DNA from: an uncultured bacterium
Lineage (GTDB): Bacteria > Krumholzibacteriota > Krumholzibacteriia > LZORAL124-64-63
Reading direction: 5' to 3'
NCBI GenBank assembly: GCA_903859215.1
Contig: CAIOLW010000241.1
Span: 44,084 to 108,083 of the forward strand
Length of the DNA stretch: 64,000 bases
Within the stretch, counting starts at the first letter, position 1, and the number at the start of each line of letters is the position of its first letter. Below, piece by piece: positions 1-9,100 of the stretch. The notes beneath the pieces were generated by a model that was not told where the DNA came from, did not search any database, and worked only from the letters and a program-made list of their open reading frames with translations. The position numbers and the translations under genes are program-made.

Positions 1-1369
1 GCACTGTCTCGCCACCCGCGGCCACTGGCACCGCGAACGACACCGTCGAGGCGTCGACCTTCTTCGCCGGCACCGAGGACGCCTTCATTTCCCAGAAGCC
101 GCCCACCTGCTCGATGACATCCACGACCACGGCTTCGGCCTTGTGGTTGCGCAGCGTGATCGCGAAGCTGTAGCGGTAACGGTCGTCCGCCAGCTTGCTG
201 CTGTCCGTGCGGACCCGCCTGGCGATGATGTCGAACGCATTTCCCGTGTGCAGTTGGACCATCTCATCGACCGGCGTGTGGTTGATGCGATCCTCGCCCA
301 GCAACTGGCGACCGCCGCTGGCCGACTTTCCGTAGACCCTCACCACGCCGGCAGGCAGCGGCTTGCCGAGCGCGTTCGACGCGCGATTGGCGAACGAGTA
401 GAACACCTCGACCGGCGGATCCTGCGACATGTCGCCCAGGCCGCGGAAATAGTACTCCTGGCCCGTCAGCCGGTAGTGCCGGTCCACCTTCAACCCCTGC
501 GCCTCGAACAGCGCGATCTGCTTGATCTGGTTGTCGAGCAGCGTCGTCGGCCGTTGCAGCGTGTACATGTGGTAGTCGTAGAGTTCCTCCTGCACGAACT
601 CGCCACCCCGCGCGCTCATCACGGCCATGTCAGCCATCATCGCCTGCTTGGGCGCCACCTGGTTGACGTCGCCGGCCACCAGCAGGAGTTTCGCATCCTC
701 GAAGGCGCCGCCGCTGCGGTTGTCCACCGACACCCACGCCTGCAGGTCGCCGCGCTGCCCGGCAGCGTCCAACTGCAGCACATAGTCGGCCTGCCACGAC
801 ATGCCGTGGGTCACGTACGAAGCCTCGAGATCCGCGGGGCCCTTGCGCTCGCTGCTCGCCAGCCAGACCAGGGTCGGCCGGTCGCGGAGGTTTTCCGGCA
901 GGGCCGGCAGCGCCAGCCGGCCCGGGACGTCGAACACGATCTCGCCGCCGACCCGGAAGACAGGGCCGTCGTTCATGCCCAGCAGCGTTCCCTGCACGCG
1001 CTTGCCGTCCTCCTGGATCCAGGTGAGGTCCTTCCCCACGTACTTCTCCAGGATCCTCTGCCGCGACATCAGGTCGAACTCGTAGTTCTGCTCCAGAAGG
1101 TCGAACGACCGGTCTGCCGGCACATTCACCAAAAGGGTGACGGGGTCGATCTGCGCCGGCACGTCCCGGAACTCCAGCTTGAACTGCCCGGCGGGCAGGT
1201 CCACCGAGCGTGTCTCGCGGACCAGGGCCAGGTTGTGGTTGTAGACCGTCACGTCCACCCCCCGCCGCGCCGCGGCACCGCTGACGACCGCCGGCGCGGT
1301 GCCCGCCGCCAGCGCCGGGGCGCCTGCCAGGATGACGACGAACCAGGGAGCCACGAACCTCGATCTCAT
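1..1369 (-). CDS. DUF4139 domain-containing protein (C-terminus cut by window edge)
   Basis: The frame opens with ATG at 1369 after a clear AGGAGG and runs off the left edge without a stop, so only the first ~456 residues are seen. Residues 1-21 form a signal peptide (hydrophobic run ending ALAA). The body has the usual DUF4139 landmarks: VTVYNHNLALVRE near residue 40, LEQNYEFDL, EKYVGKDL, and the strand-rich SWQADYVLQLD region followed by the LVAGDVNQV motif. Family members are exported proteins of unknown function, common in Bacteroidota and related phyla. The gene is divergent from the CheY gene with about 185 bp between them. The family call is firm; the function is not known. Confidence 0.85.
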   Translation of the reverse strand, partial: MRSRFVAPWFVVILAGAPALAAGTAPAVVSGAAARRGVDVTVYNHNLALVRETRSVDLPAGQFKLEFRDVPAQIDPVTLLVNVPADRSFDLLEQNYEFDLMSRQRILEKYVGKDLTWIQEDGKRVQGTLLGMNDGPVFRVGGEIVFDVPGRLALPALPENLRDRPTLVWLASSERKGPADLEASYVTHGMSWQADYVLQLDAAGQRGDLQAWVSVDNRSGGAFEDAKLLLVAGDVNQVAPKQAMMADMAVMSARGGEFVQEELYDYHMYTLQRPTTLLDNQIKQIALFEAQGLKVDRHYRLTGQEYYFRGLGDMSQDPPVEVFYSFANRASNALGKPLPAGVVRVYGKSASGGRQLLGEDRINHTPVDEMVQLHTGNAFDIIARRVRTDSSKLADDRYRYSFAITLRNHKAEAVVVDVIEQVGGFWEMKASSVPAKKVDASTVSFAVPVAAGGETV

Positions 1370-1554
1370 GAGCCAACCTCCTGAAATTGCTCGCATCTGC
1401 CGGGATTCTCCCGCGAATCGGGGTAAAGTGGCCGGCAGCCGGGCCGATCACCATGCTGCCGGGAAAAGATCACGCCGGGATCGTCACGCCGCCACACGCG
1501 GCGGCGACTGCCGGTGAACAGGGGAATGCCTGTGGCGTTCCCGCGGAGGGTCCT

Positions 1555-1941
1555 GTGAGCCACGCCGTCCTGATTGTCGATGACGCCGACTTCATGCGTG
1601 ACATCCTGCGCACCATCGTCCAGGACCTGGGCTGGTCGGTCGCGGCCGAAGCCGCCGACGGCACGCAGGCGATCGCCTTGTACGGTCAGCAGCGACCCGA
1701 CCTCGTGCTGCTGGATATCACGATGCCGGGGATGGACGGCAACGAGGCGCTTGCGGCGATCCTCGCGCAGGATCCCGCAGCCCGCGTCGTGATGATCACC
1801 GCGTTGGGACAGAAGGAACAGGTGCTGGCGGCGATCAAGCTCGGCGCCCGCGACTTCATCATCAAGCCCTTCGACCCGGAGCGCGTCGCCGCGACGCTGA
1901 CGCGCCTTCTCGGCGCCGCCGAACCGGCCGGAACCTGCTGA
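1555..1941 (+). CDS. Single-domain CheY-like response regulator
   Basis: A stand-alone receiver domain of 128 residues. The acidic pocket is D9-D10, the phospho-acceptor is D54 in LLDITMPGMDG, the conserved Thr lies in VMITALG, and the Lys is in IIKPF. There is no output domain, so it should act by binding a partner, as CheY does in chemotaxis or in type IV pilus/gliding polarity systems. The frame stays open upstream, but GTG at 1555 sits directly behind a GGAGG and starts exactly at the first beta strand, so it is preferred. No histidine kinase or chemotaxis gene is adjacent. The partner may be the MglA-like system downstream, which is only a guess. Confidence 0.9.
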   Translation: MSHAVLIVDDADFMRDILRTIVQDLGWSVAAEAADGTQAIALYGQQRPDLVLLDITMPGMDGNEALAAILAQDPAARVVMITALGQKEQVLAAIKLGARDFIIKPFDPERVAATLTRLLGAAEPAGTC

Positions 1942-1977
1942 ACCGCAGCTCCCCGCGACCCTGACACGCCTCGACGT

Positions 1978-2853
1978 TCAATTGGCGCCGCGCTGCTCCC
2001 GGGCGGCGCGCGCCTGGCTGTAGTGCAGCCGCGCCTGCTGGGGCATGCCCAGCGCATCGCAGGTCAGCGCCATCTGGTAGTGCAGCTTGCCGTCCTCGGG
2101 CGTGTACTCGAGGGCCTCCTCGAGCGACAGTCGCGCTTCCTCATACCGCTGCAGCTTGTGCAGGCACGTCCCCAGGTAGAACGGGACGCGCACGAGCCGC
2201 GGGTCCAGCTTCCAGGCAGCCTCGAAGCGCTTGCAGGCGTCGGCATACATGCCGCACTTCATCAGGCACAGGGCCGCATAGTACTGCCCGCGGATGAAAC
2301 CGGGGTCGCAGCCGAGCGCGCGCTCGAAACACTCCAGCGCCCTCGTGTATTCCGCTTCGCCGTAGTGGACGAGTCCCAGGTTGTGGTAGCCCTCGGCGTC
2401 GGGTTCGATCGCTATGGCTGCCTCGAAAGAGCGGATCGCTTCCTGGGTCCGGCCCGCCTCGGCATAGATGGCCCCCAGGTTGTGGTGGGCCACTGCGCTG
2501 TCGCCGCCCTTCTGCGTCGAGCGCCGGTACCAGAGGACCGCTTCGTCGCGGCGTCCGAGGCGGTCGCAGCAGACGCCGAGGTTCGTCAGGCAGGCCGTGG
2601 CATCGGGCTGCACCTCCACGGCCTGGCGCAGAACCAGTTCGGCCTCCGCCGACAGGTCCAGTTTCATCAGCACGCAGCCGAGCCGGTACAGCCAGTCGTG
2701 GCGCCGCGGCTCCTGCTCGAGGGCCAGTTCATAGGCGCGACGCGCCTCCTCCAGGCGGCCGGCATGCTCCGCCTGGCGCCCGTTCTCGAAGAACACGCCG
2801 CCCGACAGGTTGTCGTCGCCCTGAGGCCTGTTGTCTTGTTCACGGGAAGTCAT
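1978..2853 (-). CDS. Tetratricopeptide repeat (TPR) protein
   Basis: A soluble 291-residue protein made almost wholly of TPR units. At least six 34-residue repeats are visible from about residue 20 to the end, with the typical G-x8-A-x6-P spacing, for example NLGAIYAEAGRTQEAIRSFE and NLGLVHYGEAEYTRALECFE. No signal peptide or membrane segment is seen, so it is probably a cytoplasmic scaffold. It starts 66 bp after the stop of the MglA-like gene in the same direction, and no promoter is obvious in the gap. The two are likely co-transcribed from the sigma-54-type promoter upstream of that gene. TPR proteins often recruit partners to small GTPases or motility complexes; that role here is inferred. 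Confidence 0.85.
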   Translation of the reverse strand: MTSREQDNRPQGDDNLSGGVFFENGRQAEHAGRLEEARRAYELALEQEPRRHDWLYRLGCVLMKLDLSAEAELVLRQAVEVQPDATACLTNLGVCCDRLGRRDEAVLWYRRSTQKGGDSAVAHHNLGAIYAEAGRTQEAIRSFEAAIAIEPDAEGYHNLGLVHYGEAEYTRALECFERALGCDPGFIRGQYYAALCLMKCGMYADACKRFEAAWKLDPRLVRVPFYLGTCLHKLQRYEEARLSLEEALEYTPEDGKLHYQMALTCDALGMPQQARLHYSQARAAREQRGAN

Positions 2854-2919
2854 GGCGGCAATCTAGCGGGCATCGCGGCGGCGGTCAATGACGTTCAACC
2901 GGGATGCGCGCAGCGGATC

Positions 2920-3753
2920 CTAGAGCGGGGAGTCGTCGTCGATGACGACCTCGAGCAGAAGCCGCACGGGGCCCCGTCCCTCCAGCAAACGGCGGGGAAT
3001 GCGCACGGGCACGACCACCGAAGGCCGCAGTTCGTGGTAGATCGCCTCGCTGAGGGCGCGCGTCGTCTCGCCGATCTCGGTGCCCGGCAACGGCGGTCCG
3101 TAGTCCAGCCCCAGCGGGCCGGCCGGTTCCGGTGCCACGGCGGGCTCGGGTGGCTGCACCGGCGTCGCGGCGGCGAGGGCTGCCGCGGCCGGATTGGCCG
3201 CCAGATGGTTGACGGTCAGCCCGAGGATCGCCTTCAAGGTCTCGCGCGCACCGTCGCCATTGGCGGCATTGGCCGGGAACGACAGCAGGCCCCACGGGTT
3301 GAGCAGGCTCTCGAGCCGATCCACGGGCAGCGTGTCGTCGCGATCACGCCGGTTGTACTGGAGGACCATGGGAACCCGCATGAGGTCGAGGTCCCACGAT
3401 TCCAGGTATGTCTTGAGCGCCTCGAGCGCCGCCAGGCTCTGGTCCAGCATCGCGGCGCCCGAATCCACGACGAAGACGATGCCGTCGAACGGCGGGTGCA
3501 TGTCCCGGCCCGCGGCCCGCAGCCGCTCACGGCCGGCGTCGACCGCCTGCACCAGTACCTGCCATTCACCCTGCAGCCCGTGCCGAACCCGGAAAGCGAT
3601 CTGCCGCTCCGGGTCGTCCGTGGCCAGCAGGAGGCGTTGCTCGGGTGGGATGGAACGGTGGATCACCCTCAGGTTGGCACGCTTGCCGGCGCTGGCGGGC
3701 CCGTAGTAGAGCACGCGGCAGGTCCGGGTGGCTGTCAGCTGGGATGTGCTCAC
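2920..3753 (-). CDS. MglA-like small G-protein homologue with degenerate nucleotide motifs
   Basis: The first ~190 residues follow the MglA/Ras-like fold used in gliding and polarity control: LYYGPASAGKRANL at the P-loop, QAVDAG near switch II, FDGIVFVVDS, and QYNRRD at the base-recognition position. Two key sites deviate. The P-loop Lys is followed by Arg instead of Ser/Thr, which normally binds Mg2+. NKxD has become NRRD. Weak or absent GTP hydrolysis is therefore possible. Residues ~190-277 form an Ala/Pro-rich linker and a short beta-rich tail not found in MglA. The start is GTG at 3753, preceded by AAGG. It leads a TPR gene and lies behind a sigma-54-type promoter. Confidence 0.75.
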   Translation of the reverse strand: MSTSQLTATRTCRVLYYGPASAGKRANLRVIHRSIPPEQRLLLATDDPERQIAFRVRHGLQGEWQVLVQAVDAGRERLRAAGRDMHPPFDGIVFVVDSGAAMLDQSLAALEALKTYLESWDLDLMRVPMVLQYNRRDRDDTLPVDRLESLLNPWGLLSFPANAANGDGARETLKAILGLTVNHLAANPAAAALAAATPVQPPEPAVAPEPAGPLGLDYGPPLPGTEIGETTRALSEAIYHELRPSVVVPVRIPRRLLEGRGPVRLLLEVVIDDDSPL

Positions 3754-3819
3754 GATTCCCTTCCTGGGCTCACGGTCGGCCGCCCCGTTACGGGGTTGGC
3801 GGTGCCGTCAGCCCGGTCA

Positions 3820-3835
3820 AGCAAGCCACGTGCCA
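3820..3835 (-). promoter_or_regulatory. Sigma-54-type -24/-12 promoter for the MglA-like/TPR genes
   Basis: Read on the minus strand, TGGCACG, four bases, then TTGCT: an exact match to the sigma-54 consensus with correct GG-N10-GC spacing. It points at the MglA-like gene, whose GTG start is about 67 bp downstream. rpoN and an enhancer-binding activator are encoded elsewhere in this window. An inverted repeat, ACAAG-N6-CTTGT (3843-3858), lies just upstream and could bind a regulator, though it is close for a classical enhancer. Confidence 0.7.
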
Positions 3836-3891
3836 CGAAACAACAAGCATCTTCTTGTCATTTCATCAGATCACGCGCCGTCCCCGGCAAC

Positions 3892-3907
3892 GGGCAAGCA
3901 ATTTGCA
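3892..3907 (+). promoter_or_regulatory. Second, divergent sigma-54-type promoter for the 147-aa gene
   Basis: On the plus strand, GGGCAAG, four bases, then TTGCA. The -12 half is perfect, the -24 half matches at five of seven bases, and GG-N10-GC spacing is exact. It lies ~77 bp before the ATG of the 147-residue gene, and ~57 bp from the opposed sigma-54 element serving the MglA-like gene. Two such elements in one 231-bp gap are unlikely to be coincidence, but neither has been tested. Confidence 0.55.
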
Positions 3908-3984
3908 ACATCTCCCGGGAATCACAGGGCAGTCCGGCACGCGGGGCGCCCCCGATGGCGGCCACCACCCGGCAGGAGCGGTTC

Positions 3985-4428
3985 ATGACGACGACGAACA
4001 CCGACAAGATCCTCAAGACCATGTTCTCCCGACTGCTGCAGATCGAGGTCGACGACCCCCTGCTGCACAAGCTGTGCGCAGTGATCGACAGCGTCACCGA
4101 GCGCGTGGGAGGCAATTTCGACCTTGAGACGGTCCAGGGCCAGAACACCTTCCGGGCGCTGCTGTGCTCGATGGTGGTGCACGGGTGGGGCAACGGCATG
4201 CATCCGTTCCACAACCCACCGGCCAACCAGGACGGGAACCCGGTCGAGGTCCGGGTCAGCAAGGACATCCTGATGTCCATGCAGGATCTGCAGGCGCTCA
4301 GGTATGTGAAGAAGGACTCGCAGGGCCGGGTCAAGCAGGCCCTCTTCGAGCCCGACCACAACGTCCGCGTCCGGCAGCAGATCGACGACATCCTGGCGGA
4401 AATCAGCCAGGACAAGTGGAATTCCTAG
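3985..4428 (+). CDS. Hypothetical protein, 147 aa, sigma-54-associated
   Basis: Not recognised. The ATG at 3985 follows AGGAG with seven bases between, giving a soluble, mixed alpha/beta protein of 147 residues. It has no signal peptide, membrane span or cysteine cluster. Visible features are an N-terminal helix, a central segment rich in His, Asn and Pro (VHGWGNGMHPFHNPP, about residues 67-81), and a charged C-terminal helix. It is transcribed away from the MglA-like/TPR pair from a shared regulatory region with a sigma-54-type promoter on each side. It is therefore probably co-regulated with them. It ends at a strong bidirectional terminator. No function is proposed. Confidence 0.75.
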   Translation: MTTTNTDKILKTMFSRLLQIEVDDPLLHKLCAVIDSVTERVGGNFDLETVQGQNTFRALLCSMVVHGWGNGMHPFHNPPANQDGNPVEVRVSKDILMSMQDLQALRYVKKDSQGRVKQALFEPDHNVRVRQQIDDILAEISQDKWNS

Positions 4429-4453
4429 GCGACCGCCCTGCGCACAAACGCCG

Positions 4454-4485
4454 AACCGGCCGCGCCGATGACAGCGCGGCCGGTT
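4454..4485. terminator. Bidirectional intrinsic terminator
   Basis: Perfect 12-bp stem AACCGGCCGCGC / GCGCGGCCGGTT with an 8-base loop, lying between two convergent genes. The T residues at both stem edges are short, so termination may be only moderately strong. Confidence 0.75.
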
Positions 4486-4533
4486 TGCGTGAGGGAAGAC
4501 CGGCATCAGAAGACGGGCATCAGAAGACGGGTA

Positions 4534-5097
4534 TCAGAAAACCTGGCTGCCCCCCGCCAGGATTTCGTTCAGGGCGTCACGGAAATACTCGGTGGAACCG
4601 GCCACCTCGGGCGTGACCTTGTCCTTGTAGAGTTCCCACGACTTCTTGATCTCCGGCCCGAGGGCTTCCAGCAGGTTGCCGTCGGCGAGGGCGCGTTCGT
4701 AGACCTCACGGTTGTAGACCTTGATGTCCGAGACGAGCGCGCGGGCCAGCATCTCTTCCTTGCTGCGGCGGCGGCGCGCCTGGACGGGCTGGTCCATGAC
4801 CGCGGTTCCTGTCGGCGCCGACGCGGCGGGGCCCGCCGAGTGTTCGGACACCGGAGTCGCAGCATACGCGGAAGCGCCTGCCTGCGGCCGCAGCACAGGG
4901 CCCGACGGTTCAAACGGATCGACGACCGCCCGGACCGGCTGGCTGGCCTTGACCACCGCCTCGTCGGCGCCGCGCGCCACCCCGTCCAGGACGAAAACGC
5001 CCCGACAGGACGGGCAACGGACACGCACCTGGCGGTGCGGCACGCGCTCGGGGTCCAGGCGATAGCGCGCGTGGCAATCGGTGCACGTGGTGATCAT
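4534..5097 (-). CDS. MJ0042-type zinc-ribbon protein
   Basis: The N-terminus carries an MJ0042-type zinc ribbon: a CTDC pair at residues 5-8 and a CPSC pair near residues 28-31, with the typical YRLDPERVP and VRVRCPSC spacing. This is followed by a ~70-residue Ala/Pro-rich linker and a conserved C-terminal helical domain (about 105-187) rich in acidic and aromatic residues. Such proteins are frequent in delta-proteobacteria and FCB relatives, and their function is unknown. TTG at 5100 and ATG at 5097 are both possible; the AGGAG seven bases ahead of the ATG favours 5097. It shares the terminator at 4454-4485 with the gene facing it. Confidence 0.75.
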   Translation of the reverse strand: MITTCTDCHARYRLDPERVPHRQVRVRCPSCRGVFVLDGVARGADEAVVKASQPVRAVVDPFEPSGPVLRPQAGASAYAATPVSEHSAGPAASAPTGTAVMDQPVQARRRRSKEEMLARALVSDIKVYNREVYERALADGNLLEALGPEIKKSWELYKDKVTPEVAGSTEYFRDALNEILAGGSQVF

Positions 5098-5193
5098 CAA
5101 CCCGCTCCTTTGGGATGGCTGGAAACCGGATTCCGGGCACGTCAGGTTTCGGCCGCAGGCGGCGGGAATTAAGGAAAGTTTGGGTGGCCGCGC

Positions 5194-6162
5194 TCAGGGG
5201 CGCCAGATCAGGTCCGCGGCGAGGCGACCGGCCTGTCCGAGCGAGCCCGCCGAGCAGCCTTCCGGCGCATCACCCGTGGTGTGCCAACGGGGATCGTCGA
5301 AGTCGATCAGGTCGACCGCCGGGACACCCGCCTGCAGGAACGGCACGTGGTCATCGTAGATCTGCCGCCCGGGCGCTGGTTCGAACATGTCCAGGCCCAG
5401 CTTGCCCGCCCGCTCGAAGACCGCCGCCGTCCACTCGGGCGCCAGGGCGAGGGAATAACCCTCCTGCGTGACGCGCGCGCCGGATTTCCCGACCATGTCG
5501 AACAGGACCAGGCCGCGACACCGCGAAGCGTCCAGCGGGCTGCCAAAGGCCCCCAGTGATTCCGCCAGATGGCGACTGCCCAGGCAGAACCCCAGCGGGT
5601 CATGCGGCTGCCCGGAGTCCTCCGCGTCCAGGAAAAGGAGGTCCACGCCCTGCGGCGGCGGCGTTGCGCCCAGCATCTCGATCAACTGAAGCAGGACGGC
5701 CGTCCCGCTGCCGCCGTCATTCGCGCCGGGGATCGGGTCCTTCCGTCGCGCAGGCACGGGATCCTGGTCGGCCCACGGTCGCGTGTCGAAGTGCGCCGCC
5801 AGCCACAACCGCCGGCCATCGGTCGGCCCGGCCGAGACGATGATGTTGCACGCCTCGATGGCGCTTCCCTGCCGGCCGAGAGGGACGTTGAAGCGCTGTT
5901 CCACGACCTTCAGCCCGGCGCGCCGGGCCGCCTTCGTCACGAGGTCGCGCAGTGCCCGGTTGCCGGCCGACCCGGGTGTTCGGGGCCCCAGCGCGCACTG
6001 GCGCCGCACCAGTTCCAGGGCGCGCTCACCCGAGAACGCCGGCACCGCGACCAACCGCTCGGCAACCTCCGCGCGGGCCGGCGTGGCCAGGGCGGCGGCG
6101 GCAACGGTCGCCATGGCCAGGTCACGGGCCCGGCGGATCCCAGAGACAAGCCTAGAAGACAA
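5194..6162 (-). CDS. Glutaminyl-peptide cyclotransferase-like M28-family protein, exported
   Basis: This M28-fold zinc protein most resembles bacterial glutaminyl cyclases, which convert N-terminal Gln to pyroglutamate on exported proteins. Motifs seen in order are AAHFDTRPWADQDP (His ligand), IPGANDGGSGTA (Asp ligand), LLFLDAEDSG (Glu), LVLFDMVG, YDDHVPFLQAGVPAVDLID and WHTTGD (final His). A signal peptide covers about residues 1-31 (ATPARA). The TTG start at 6162 sits six bases after a GGAGG that lies within the last codons of sprA, and the two genes overlap by 11 bp, so they are probably translationally coupled. A plain M28 aminopeptidase is the alternative, but the DTRPWADQDP segment favours a cyclase. 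Confidence 0.78.
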   Translation of the reverse strand: MSSRLVSGIRRARDLAMATVAAAALATPARAEVAERLVAVPAFSGERALELVRRQCALGPRTPGSAGNRALRDLVTKAARRAGLKVVEQRFNVPLGRQGSAIEACNIIVSAGPTDGRRLWLAAHFDTRPWADQDPVPARRKDPIPGANDGGSGTAVLLQLIEMLGATPPPQGVDLLFLDAEDSGQPHDPLGFCLGSRHLAESLGAFGSPLDASRCRGLVLFDMVGKSGARVTQEGYSLALAPEWTAAVFERAGKLGLDMFEPAPGRQIYDDHVPFLQAGVPAVDLIDFDDPRWHTTGDAPEGCSAGSLGQAGRLAADLIWRP

Positions 6163-9100
6163 AGGTGGCCTCCACTCCCAGGCCGAGCGTCGTGCTGTGC
6201 TGGCCGGTGGCGATGTTGCTCGAGCGGGCGAATTTGAAACGGATCGCCCCGTTCAGGTTCTTGGAGATCTGGTACGTGAAGCGCGGGTCCAGGCTCAGGC
6301 GCTTCTGGCCGGTCGGGGCCGTGTCGGCGAGGCCCGGGTTGACGCGGTCGGTGCGGTCCTTCTGGTACGAAAGGTCCACGTCCAGCGTCACGTTCTGGCT
6401 CGAACCGGGCCGGTAGAGCCCCATCTTCGCCAGGAACTGCTCGGCCTTGAACTGGTGGCGCACCTGCAGGCCGTAGCGCGACTGGTTCGTCGTGGTCGTC
6501 ACGCCGTTGCCGCGGACATCGTCCCACTTCAGGTTCGCGTTGAGCGTCGCCGACAACCCGCTCGGGAAAGTGAACGACCAGCGCGGCTGGATGGTGGTCG
6601 AGTACGTCGGACTGTACACCGTCGCCGTGAAGTTGTTCACCGTCAGGCTGCGCTTGTAGCCGACGTTGAAACTGGACGAGCGGAACCAGCCGTCGCCCTC
6701 CTTCTTACCGCCACCCAGCAGGCGCCACTTCTCGATGCCCGTCAGGGAGAACTGAACGTCGGGCCACTCCGTGTGCAGGCTTCGCGACTCCGAACCCACC
6801 TGCTCGCGACGTGAATTGTTGTTCGAGTACTTCAGGTCGAGGGACAACTGCCGGGTCACCCGCGTGTTGGTGGCCAGCGTGACGGATTCCTGCTCGTCGA
6901 ACCCGTGGGCCGCGAAGCGCGCCGCATCGACGTCCAACTCGGAGTTGAAGCCCGCCTCGTACCAGAACGTGGCCGGGTCCAGGAGCCGCACGTAGTTGCT
7001 GTTACGCCGCCGCGTCAGCGTCACCTTCAACGGCGACGTATTGCGCAGCACGGAAATGAACGGGTCGACGAGCGCCCGCGGGCCGAAGCCGCCACCGCCG
7101 GCGCTCGTGACCGGGCCGCCCGGAGGCGGCATGGCCCCGGTTGCCGGCATGCCGGTCGCGCCCGATCGGCGCTGGTCCTCCTGCTCCTGCTCAACGCGGG
7201 CTTCGGCGGCCGCCAGCAGCCGTTCATCTTCGCGCCGCTTCCGTTCGTCGGGAGCCAGCAACTGGTCATCCGCGCCGGCGGCCGCGGTCGGGTCGGTGGA
7301 AGGAGGCGTTCCCCGGGCGATGCCCGTGCTGTCCGTCGCACCCGGCGCCGGCGTTGCGGGCGGATTCCCGGTTCCGGCGGGCGGGATCAGCGGCGGGCCC
7401 CCCGGGACACGCCGCGCCTCGCGGTCCTCGAGCCGGCGCTGCGAGGCCAGCATCTGGTCACGCTGCGTAGCGGACCAGCGCTGCTCCGGGAAGATCTTCT
7501 TCACCGCGTCCCCGACAGGCAGCTGCAGCCGCAGGTCCCAGCTCCCGGCATTGCTGACGCTGCGGATGTTGTCCGGGTCCCCCGGCTGTCGCGTGGCCGG
7601 GTCGTGCACGTCGGCGAAGCCCCCGGTGAACTGCAGCGATGGGCTGATCTGGTCGATCATGCGCAGGGTGAACCGGGCCGGCGCGAACAGCGGGCTGGCC
7701 GGGAACTTCAGTCCCTTGGGAGGCGTGAAGGTGACGCGCAGGTCGTAGCTCCGCCGGTTCTCCTGGCCGATGTTCACGCCCAATTGCTTCTGTTCCCGCA
7801 GCAGGTCGCGGTCCGAGATGAAGCTGAAGGCCATGTCGACGATCTGCAGCGGGGAATAGTCCACCGATCCGTTCAGCTTGCCGATCCGCCGGCGATCCAC
7901 CGGTCGCACGGTCACAAACCCCGTCTCGGTGATGGTGGTCGCCGCGCCTTCCGTCGAGCTGAAACTGGCGCCGAGCGCAATCCGGCGCGGAACGATCGAA
8001 ACTCCCTTCACGATCGGGACCCAGCGCAGCACCGGGTACGCCCCCAGCATGTAGTTTCCCATGATGCGCAGGTCGAAGTTCAATCCCCCCTGCAGGCTCT
8101 TGCTGCGGCTGAGCAGCAGGGGGCTGTCGGTCTTCTCGCGCGACCCGCTCAACTGCGCCGACCACGGGTCCACCAGGTAGCGCAGCAGCGGCGCCTTGCC
8201 CGGCGTGTGGTTCAGGCGCGCCGAGAACTGCTCGCGGGTCACGATCGTCGACATCGCCGTCAGCATGTCGGGGTCGATGATTTCGATGTCGCTGTTGGTC
8301 ACGTACTTCGGCCGGTCGGTCGCCTGCCGGCGACTGCCGCTGACCGGCAGGCGGAACCCCGCCAGCGGGAAGAAGTCCTCCACATTGAAGCTGTTCTGGA
8401 GGCTCCACTCGCCGTGGTCGATACCGCTGCCGACGGCCTTGTCCAGGCCGTGGTACGCATCGTCGGTATGCTTCCAGTCGAAGTCGACCTTGAAGACATC
8501 CGCCATGTTGACACGCACGCCCGCGCGCTGGGCCATGCCGTGGTCGCGCTTGACGCCCTCCAGGCGCACGTCATTGATGTAGAAATACCCGCTCGCCGGC
8601 TCGGTCAGCATGTTGTTGGCAACGCCGACGAAATAGCGCCTCACGCGCCGCAGGTCCGGCCGGCCCACGACGCGGACGAGGTACTCGTCCCCCGACTCGA
8701 GATCGGGAACGATCGCGTGCAGGCTGCCGTCCTCCGCCAGATCGCCGGTCTTGGCGTTCGAGAGCTCCGCCATGCCGAGCGACATCCGGTGCCAGCCGGT
8801 CTTGGCGGCGCCGTCGCTGAAGCGGTACGCGATCTCGTAGTAGTTGAGCGAGTCGGCGCCGACCCTGAACAGCAGGTCCAGGTCGGCTGTCGCGTGCGAG
8901 GGGTTGAACCAGTACCACGACATGTTGCGGTAGCCGGTGTAGTCGTCGCCGCGCGGGGAGACCTGCTTGCTGATGCGCATCAGGTGGCCGCGCTCGAGGT
9001 CCTGGAAGTTCAGGACCAACGACTGCTCCTTGTCCGGGATGTTGTTCTCGACGTGGACCGCGAACGGCGGCGAATAGTCCGGGTTCTCCTTGTTGTTCAC

